Positions 23,208 to 26,770 of a stretch of 26,770 bases of DNA are shown here, in pieces. Location: assembly GCA_963922585.1 (NCBI GenBank), contig CAWUIK010000040.1, forward strand, positions 1-26,770, given 5' to 3'. Source of the stretch: Parvicella sp963922585 (lineage in GTDB: Bacteria; Bacteroidota; Bacteroidia; Flavobacteriales_D; Parvicellaceae). The notes below the pieces were generated by a model. The model ran no database searches and was not told the origin of the DNA. It saw only the letters and a list, made by a program, of their open reading frames with translations. Both the position numbers and the translations under genes were made by a program. Positions within the stretch are counted from its first letter, which is position 1, and every line of letters starts with the position of its first letter.

Positions 23208-23951
23208 ATGAAGAAATTATGGTTTAGCATATATGATTTTTCATTCGAATATAAAGGTACTGAATCATCTTTTACAGATGGTTCACATTTTTTGTGGTAT
23301 CAAGAATTTCAAAATAATTACACCAAAATTCTTAAAGAACTTCAAAACTATTTAAAAGAAAATAACCTTGAAGGATACTTTAATGTCTCTATGGTTACAA
23401 AACCAAAAAGTTGGAAAACTATAAGTCTCAAAAACTGGGGAATTAATTTATTTAAAAACCAAAAAAACTTCCCTTTAACCTCATCAATTTTAAATAATTA
23501 TCCTGAAATTTTATCGCTATCATTTAATTTATTAGAGCCTAAAAGTTCAATTCTTCCACATTGTGGAGACACTAATGGAATTTATAGATGTCATCTAGGT
23601 TTAGAAATACCAGAAGGATTACCTAATTGTGGTTTTAGAGTTAGAGACGAGATTAGACCTTGGGAAAATGGACAATGGATTGTTTTTATGGACGCATACA
23701 ACCATGAAGCATTTAATCATTCTGAACAGCCTAGATATATAATGGTTATTGATGTTTTGAGAGATGAGTTTTCTTCCAAAAAAAACAAAATAATTGCTAC
23801 TGTTAGAACCTCTCTATTTCTTCAAAAACGTGCACAAACACTCAAATTCTTATTAAAATTTCCAAAGTTTGTTATAAAATCAATCGCATTTGTGTTGAGC
23901 CCATTTGCATTGATTGCAACATGGGTCTTTAACCTTTTAAAAGTTTATTAA
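23208..23951 (+). CDS. Aspartyl/asparaginyl beta-hydroxylase family dioxygenase (LpxO-like), copy 2
   Basis: The 247-residue protein keeps the full site: H118-x-G120 (LPHCGDTN), R127-x-H129 (RCHLGL), H166 in YNHEAFNHS and R176 in QPRYIMVIDV. Its LPHCGDTNG stretch is the closest of the three copies to animal AspH. Unlike copy 1 it ends in a hydrophobic stretch (about 220-245) that could anchor it to the membrane, consistent with acting on a lipid-linked substrate. It is the first gene of a plus-strand pair; its stop overlaps the next start (TAATG). Confidence 0.87.
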   Translation: MKKLWFSIYDFSFEYKGTESSFTDGSHFLWYQEFQNNYTKILKELQNYLKENNLEGYFNVSMVTKPKSWKTISLKNWGINLFKNQKNFPLTSSILNNYPEILSLSFNLLEPKSSILPHCGDTNGIYRCHLGLEIPEGLPNCGFRVRDEIRPWENGQWIVFMDAYNHEAFNHSEQPRYIMVIDVLRDEFSSKKNKIIATVRTSLFLQKRAQTLKFLLKFPKFVIKSIAFVLSPFALIATWVFNLLKVY

Positions 23952-24685
23952 TGAGCTTTAAGAAACATAAAGAATGGTATTCGTTTGCAGAAGGTAAAAA
24001 ATATGATGGTGATGATCCTTCTTTTTTTAATGTTGAAAACACACCTTGGAAGAACATTTTAGAATCAAACTTTAAATTGTTTTTATCAGAAATAGAAAAT
24101 TTAATCTCTCAAGAAGAAGAAAATATAATCCCTTATTTTAATGAAACACTTGCGTCAAAAAAAGAGAATTGGTCTATATTTCCTTTGATTGTTTGGGGTG
24201 ACATTAATAAAAACAATGTTTTAAAAACTCCAAAAACTTTTGAAATAATAAGCCAAATAGAAGGTGTAACTTCATGTGCTTTTTCAATATTAAAACCTTT
24301 TACCAAAATAAAGCCTCATCACGGTGATAGTAATGTCATGTATAGGGTTCATTTAACTTTAAAGTCGGAAGCAAAATTACCCGAAATGGGTATGAAGGTA
24401 AACAATAAAGAAATTGGTTGGGAAGTTGGTAAATTATTTGCCTTTTGTGATGCTCACGAACATAAGGTTTGGAACAACTCTAATACTTCTAGATATGTTT
24501 TAATTATAGATATATTGAGGCCAGAATTTATAACTAATAAAGTTAAAATTTGCGCTAAAGTAAAAGCGACATTATTTTGGCAATTGAAGTTTCAGAAGTT
24601 TTATATTTTTAATCATTTTCCAAAATTTATGAGACGCGCACTTATGAATATAACTTCCCTTTTTTATTATAAAAAAACTCAATAA
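23951..24685 (+). CDS. Aspartyl/asparaginyl beta-hydroxylase family dioxygenase (LpxO-like), copy 3
   Basis: The 244-residue protein keeps H123-x-G125 (KPHHGDSN), R132-x-H134 (RVHLTL), H171 in HEHKVWNNS and R181. It follows copy 2 with a one-base overlap and is related to it over its whole length, including a similar basic/hydrophobic C-terminus, so the pair probably arose by tandem duplication and diverged. The cluster of three copies suggests successive or alternative hydroxylations of related substrates. Its 3' end overlaps the convergent SGNH-like gene by 7 bases. Confidence 0.85.
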   Translation: MSFKKHKEWYSFAEGKKYDGDDPSFFNVENTPWKNILESNFKLFLSEIENLISQEEENIIPYFNETLASKKENWSIFPLIVWGDINKNNVLKTPKTFEIISQIEGVTSCAFSILKPFTKIKPHHGDSNVMYRVHLTLKSEAKLPEMGMKVNNKEIGWEVGKLFAFCDAHEHKVWNNSNTSRYVLIIDILRPEFITNKVKICAKVKATLFWQLKFQKFYIFNHFPKFMRRALMNITSLFYYKKTQ

Positions 24686-25617
24686 ATTTTATACAGACTA
24701 TCTAATGCGTTTTTAATTTTCGGTGTTAAAATAGCCTTTCCATAGTCATTCAAATGATGACTGTCAAAAAACATCTCGGGTTGGTTTTCTAATGTTCTTT
24801 CAAAATCTAGTATTGGTAAACCATATTCTTTGACTATTTTTTCCGAAGGTCTTTTGTAAATAAATTTAGCATTTACATTATTTTTTATCTCTTGAAAAAC
24901 ATATTTAGTCATAGGAAATTTAATAAAAATTGGCTTTACGTTATATTCTTTGCACAATAAAATGGTTTTTTCTAGATATTTTAAAGATGTTGGATCAAAT
25001 AAATTTTCATGGTTTTCGCCACACATCAATTCTTCTTGAACAAAGACTTTTGCTTTAGCTTTTTGTTTTTCAATAGATAAATCACAAAATCTTATTTTAT
25101 TTTTCTTTTTCCTGTTTTGGTGTGCAGTGTTCATTGCAAACTGCCATTCAATATATGGAAATAATGTTAATTTTAAATAATCGTAATAACTACTATACAA
25201 GTTGGGTTCAAACTCGGATAATTCTTCAAGTGGAATAAATCTTTTATAAAAACCTTTTTGTGATCTGTATAAGTTAAACCCTTTTGAAAAAGTAACAATG
25301 TCACAAGGAAATATAATATACTCAGGATCTTTTAAGGAATTGTTCTCCAATAAATACTTTATTTTGTAATAGGTCATTACATTATTTTCTCCGAAATATG
25401 CAATTGAATATAGGTCTTCTATTTTCGATTCATCAATACTTCTATTGGAATGTGAATCTCCAGCCAATATGGTTTTATAGTATTTTTTATTTGTTAAAAC
25501 GTTATCAAATTTTAAAACCAATTCATTTCTTCTGTTATTCACATAATGAAACAAAGCAACAAAAATGAAATGCACCAATAAAATCAAAAGCCCTATATAT
25601 ACTATCTTTTTTTTCAT
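24679..25617 (-). CDS. SGNH-like (DltD/AlgX-type) protein partnering an MBOAT acyltransferase
   Basis: The 312-residue protein has an N-terminal membrane anchor (about 5-25) followed by an extracytoplasmic domain. GDSHSNRS (53-60) resembles SGNH block I, with S55 as the possible nucleophile, and D285-x2-H288 (DSHHLNDYG) resembles the terminal Asp-His block. Such proteins accompany MBOAT enzymes in the DltD and AlgX/AlgJ type systems and move acyl groups onto surface polymers. It starts 6 bases after the MBOAT stop and is almost certainly its operon partner. Whether it is a true acyltransferase or esterase cannot be decided here. Confidence 0.7.
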   Translation of the reverse strand: MKKKIVYIGLLILLVHFIFVALFHYVNNRRNELVLKFDNVLTNKKYYKTILAGDSHSNRSIDESKIEDLYSIAYFGENNVMTYYKIKYLLENNSLKDPEYIIFPCDIVTFSKGFNLYRSQKGFYKRFIPLEELSEFEPNLYSSYYDYLKLTLFPYIEWQFAMNTAHQNRKKKNKIRFCDLSIEKQKAKAKVFVQEELMCGENHENLFDPTSLKYLEKTILLCKEYNVKPIFIKFPMTKYVFQEIKNNVNAKFIYKRPSEKIVKEYGLPILDFERTLENQPEMFFDSHHLNDYGKAILTPKIKNALDSLYKIY

Positions 25618-25623
25618 CGTTTT

Positions 25624-26770
25624 TTAGAATTGATAATATTGAAAAGTAACATCCGCTCGCATGCTTAAAAATATTAAACTAAATATCATAAAAACATAAA
25701 TTAGCGCTCGGATTTTAAATGATGCTATACCTTCAACACAGGTGCCTTTTGAAGTAATTTGGAAATTTTGTAAAAGTTCAAATAAAAGAACCAATCCAAG
25801 TATTGTGACTATTTTTATGTTAGTGAGAGAATTGCTATCAAATACAAAAAGGTTTTTAAGAATATAAGTACTGTCTTGAATACTCGTAGCCCTAAAAAAA
25901 ACAGATAGTGAAAGCATCATTAAAATTATTGTCAGATAATTTAATAAAGGTAAAAGCCTGTTTTTCTTTAGGAATTTCTTTCTTTTTTTTCTTGTTAAGA
26001 CATCACCAAGCATCCACAAAAATGCAAGGTTTGCATAAAAAATGTAATTTAAAGTTGCGCCATGCCATATACCCACAACTTGAAAAATTAACCATAAATT
26101 AAAAACTGTTTTAAACTTTTTTCCTCTTATCACTCCTCCCAAGTTATCAAAAATGTATTCTTTCAACCATCTCGAAAAAGTAATATGCCATCTGATCCAA
26201 AATTCACCTATACTTTTTGAGAAAAAAGGCTTGTTAAAGTTTACTGGTAGATTAATATTAAACATCATTGCAGAACCAATTGCGATATCTGAATAACCAG
26301 AAAAATCGGTGTAAATTTGATAAACAAATCCAAATAAAATAATCCAAAGTTCTACGCCATTATATTCATCAAGATTTGCAAAACAGGGATTGATTATTTG
26401 AGCAATAGAATCTGCAACAACAATTTTTTTAAACATCCCCCATAATATTATTTTTCCACCATCAACTATATTTTGAACATTAAAGCCTTGATTTCTATTA
26501 AACTGAACGGATAAATTCTTTGATTTCTCTATGGGTCCAGCAATAAGTTGAGGGAAAAAACTCACTGATAATGCATAATCAGAAAATGAATTAATTGGAG
26601 TATATTTCTTTTGAAAAATATCAATACAATACCCTAGAGTTTTAAAGGTATAAAAAGATATCCCAACTGGAATTAATAAATCTTGAGCGGAAAAATTAGG
26701 CCAATTCATCAACTCTATATCTATCCAATGAAAATATTTAAAAATCACAAAAATGATTAAATCAATGGTT
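25624..26770 (-). CDS. MBOAT-family membrane O-acyltransferase (AlgI/DltB-like), 5' end outside the window
   Basis: The visible part has 381 residues. The reading frame stays open to the end of the window (Thr-Ile-Asp-Leu-Ile-Ile-Phe before the GTG at 26748), so this GTG is not the real start and about 90-100 N-terminal residues are probably missing, given a usual length near 470. Family features are IPVGISFYTFKTLGY, FFPQLIAGPIEK, FWIRWHITFSRWLKEY and VGIWHGATLNY with the catalytic His, plus many membrane helices and the typical QYYQF ending. These enzymes pass acyl groups across the inner membrane for O-acylation of exported polymers. The SGNH-like gene follows 6 bases downstream. Confidence 0.9.
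   Translation of the reverse strand, partial: TIDLIIFVIFKYFHWIDIELMNWPNFSAQDLLIPVGISFYTFKTLGYCIDIFQKKYTPINSFSDYALSVSFFPQLIAGPIEKSKNLSVQFNRNQGFNVQNIVDGGKIILWGMFKKIVVADSIAQIINPCFANLDEYNGVELWIILFGFVYQIYTDFSGYSDIAIGSAMMFNINLPVNFNKPFFSKSIGEFWIRWHITFSRWLKEYIFDNLGGVIRGKKFKTVFNLWLIFQVVGIWHGATLNYIFYANLAFLWMLGDVLTRKKRKKFLKKNRLLPLLNYLTIILMMLSLSVFFRATSIQDSTYILKNLFVFDSNSLTNIKIVTILGLVLLFELLQNFQITSKGTCVEGIASFKIRALIYVFMIFSLIFLSMRADVTFQYYQF

Noticed and set aside
26746..26748. GTG at 26748 as the start of the MBOAT gene
   Set aside because: The frame stays open to the window edge, encodes hydrophobic residues there, and the family needs about 90-100 more N-terminal residues.

Overview
The window looks like a low-GC chromosome segment from a Bacteroidota bacterium, most likely Flavobacteriales. 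The evidence is a type IX secretion (T9SS) cargo with a gliding-motility-type C-terminal domain, a PorP/SprF-family partner, several outer-membrane beta-barrel proteins, sparse Shine-Dalgarno sequences, and repeated copies of the Bacteroidota -7 promoter element TAnnTTTG just upstream of genes. No rRNA, tRNA, CRISPR array, insertion sequence or phage gene was seen, and no gene-free stretch exceeds about 160 bases.

Region 1 (about 1-9,910) is mostly cell surface. It holds a 1483-residue secreted cargo with P-domain-like, duplicated and PKD modules, followed 3 bases later by a PorP/SprF protein. A convergent two-gene operon encodes a PorV-like barrel and a helix-hairpin-helix/beta-barrel protein. 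A membrane-anchored DUF4157-type putative metallopeptidase and a small lipocalin-like lipoprotein follow.

Region 2 (about 9,940-15,170) is housekeeping: pheT with a clear promoter, a PlsC-like acyltransferase starting at TTG, and radA.

Region 3 (about 15,280-22,430) is a tightly packed seven-gene plus-strand operon: a TMTC-like GT-C membrane glycosyltransferase with a TPR tail, ketoacyl-ACP synthase III, acyl carrier protein, a second ketoacyl-ACP synthase III, a short-chain dehydrogenase, a DPM1/GtrB-like family 2 glycosyltransferase and a GNAT acyltransferase. It has enough enzymes to make a short 3-oxo- or 3-hydroxyacyl-ACP but no dehydratase or enoyl reductase. My inference is that the 3-hydroxyacyl group is transferred to an amino sugar, which is loaded on a polyprenyl phosphate and used by the GT-C enzyme.

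Region 4 (about 22,407-26,770) continues the acyl/hydroxyl theme: three aspartyl/asparaginyl beta-hydroxylase (LpxO-like) paralogues around a divergent promoter region, then an SGNH-like protein and an MBOAT O-acyltransferase (cut by the window end) as a DltD/DltB-like pair. Regions 3 and 4 together look like an undescribed glycan or glycolipid acylation and hydroxylation locus; this is inferred from gene content only.
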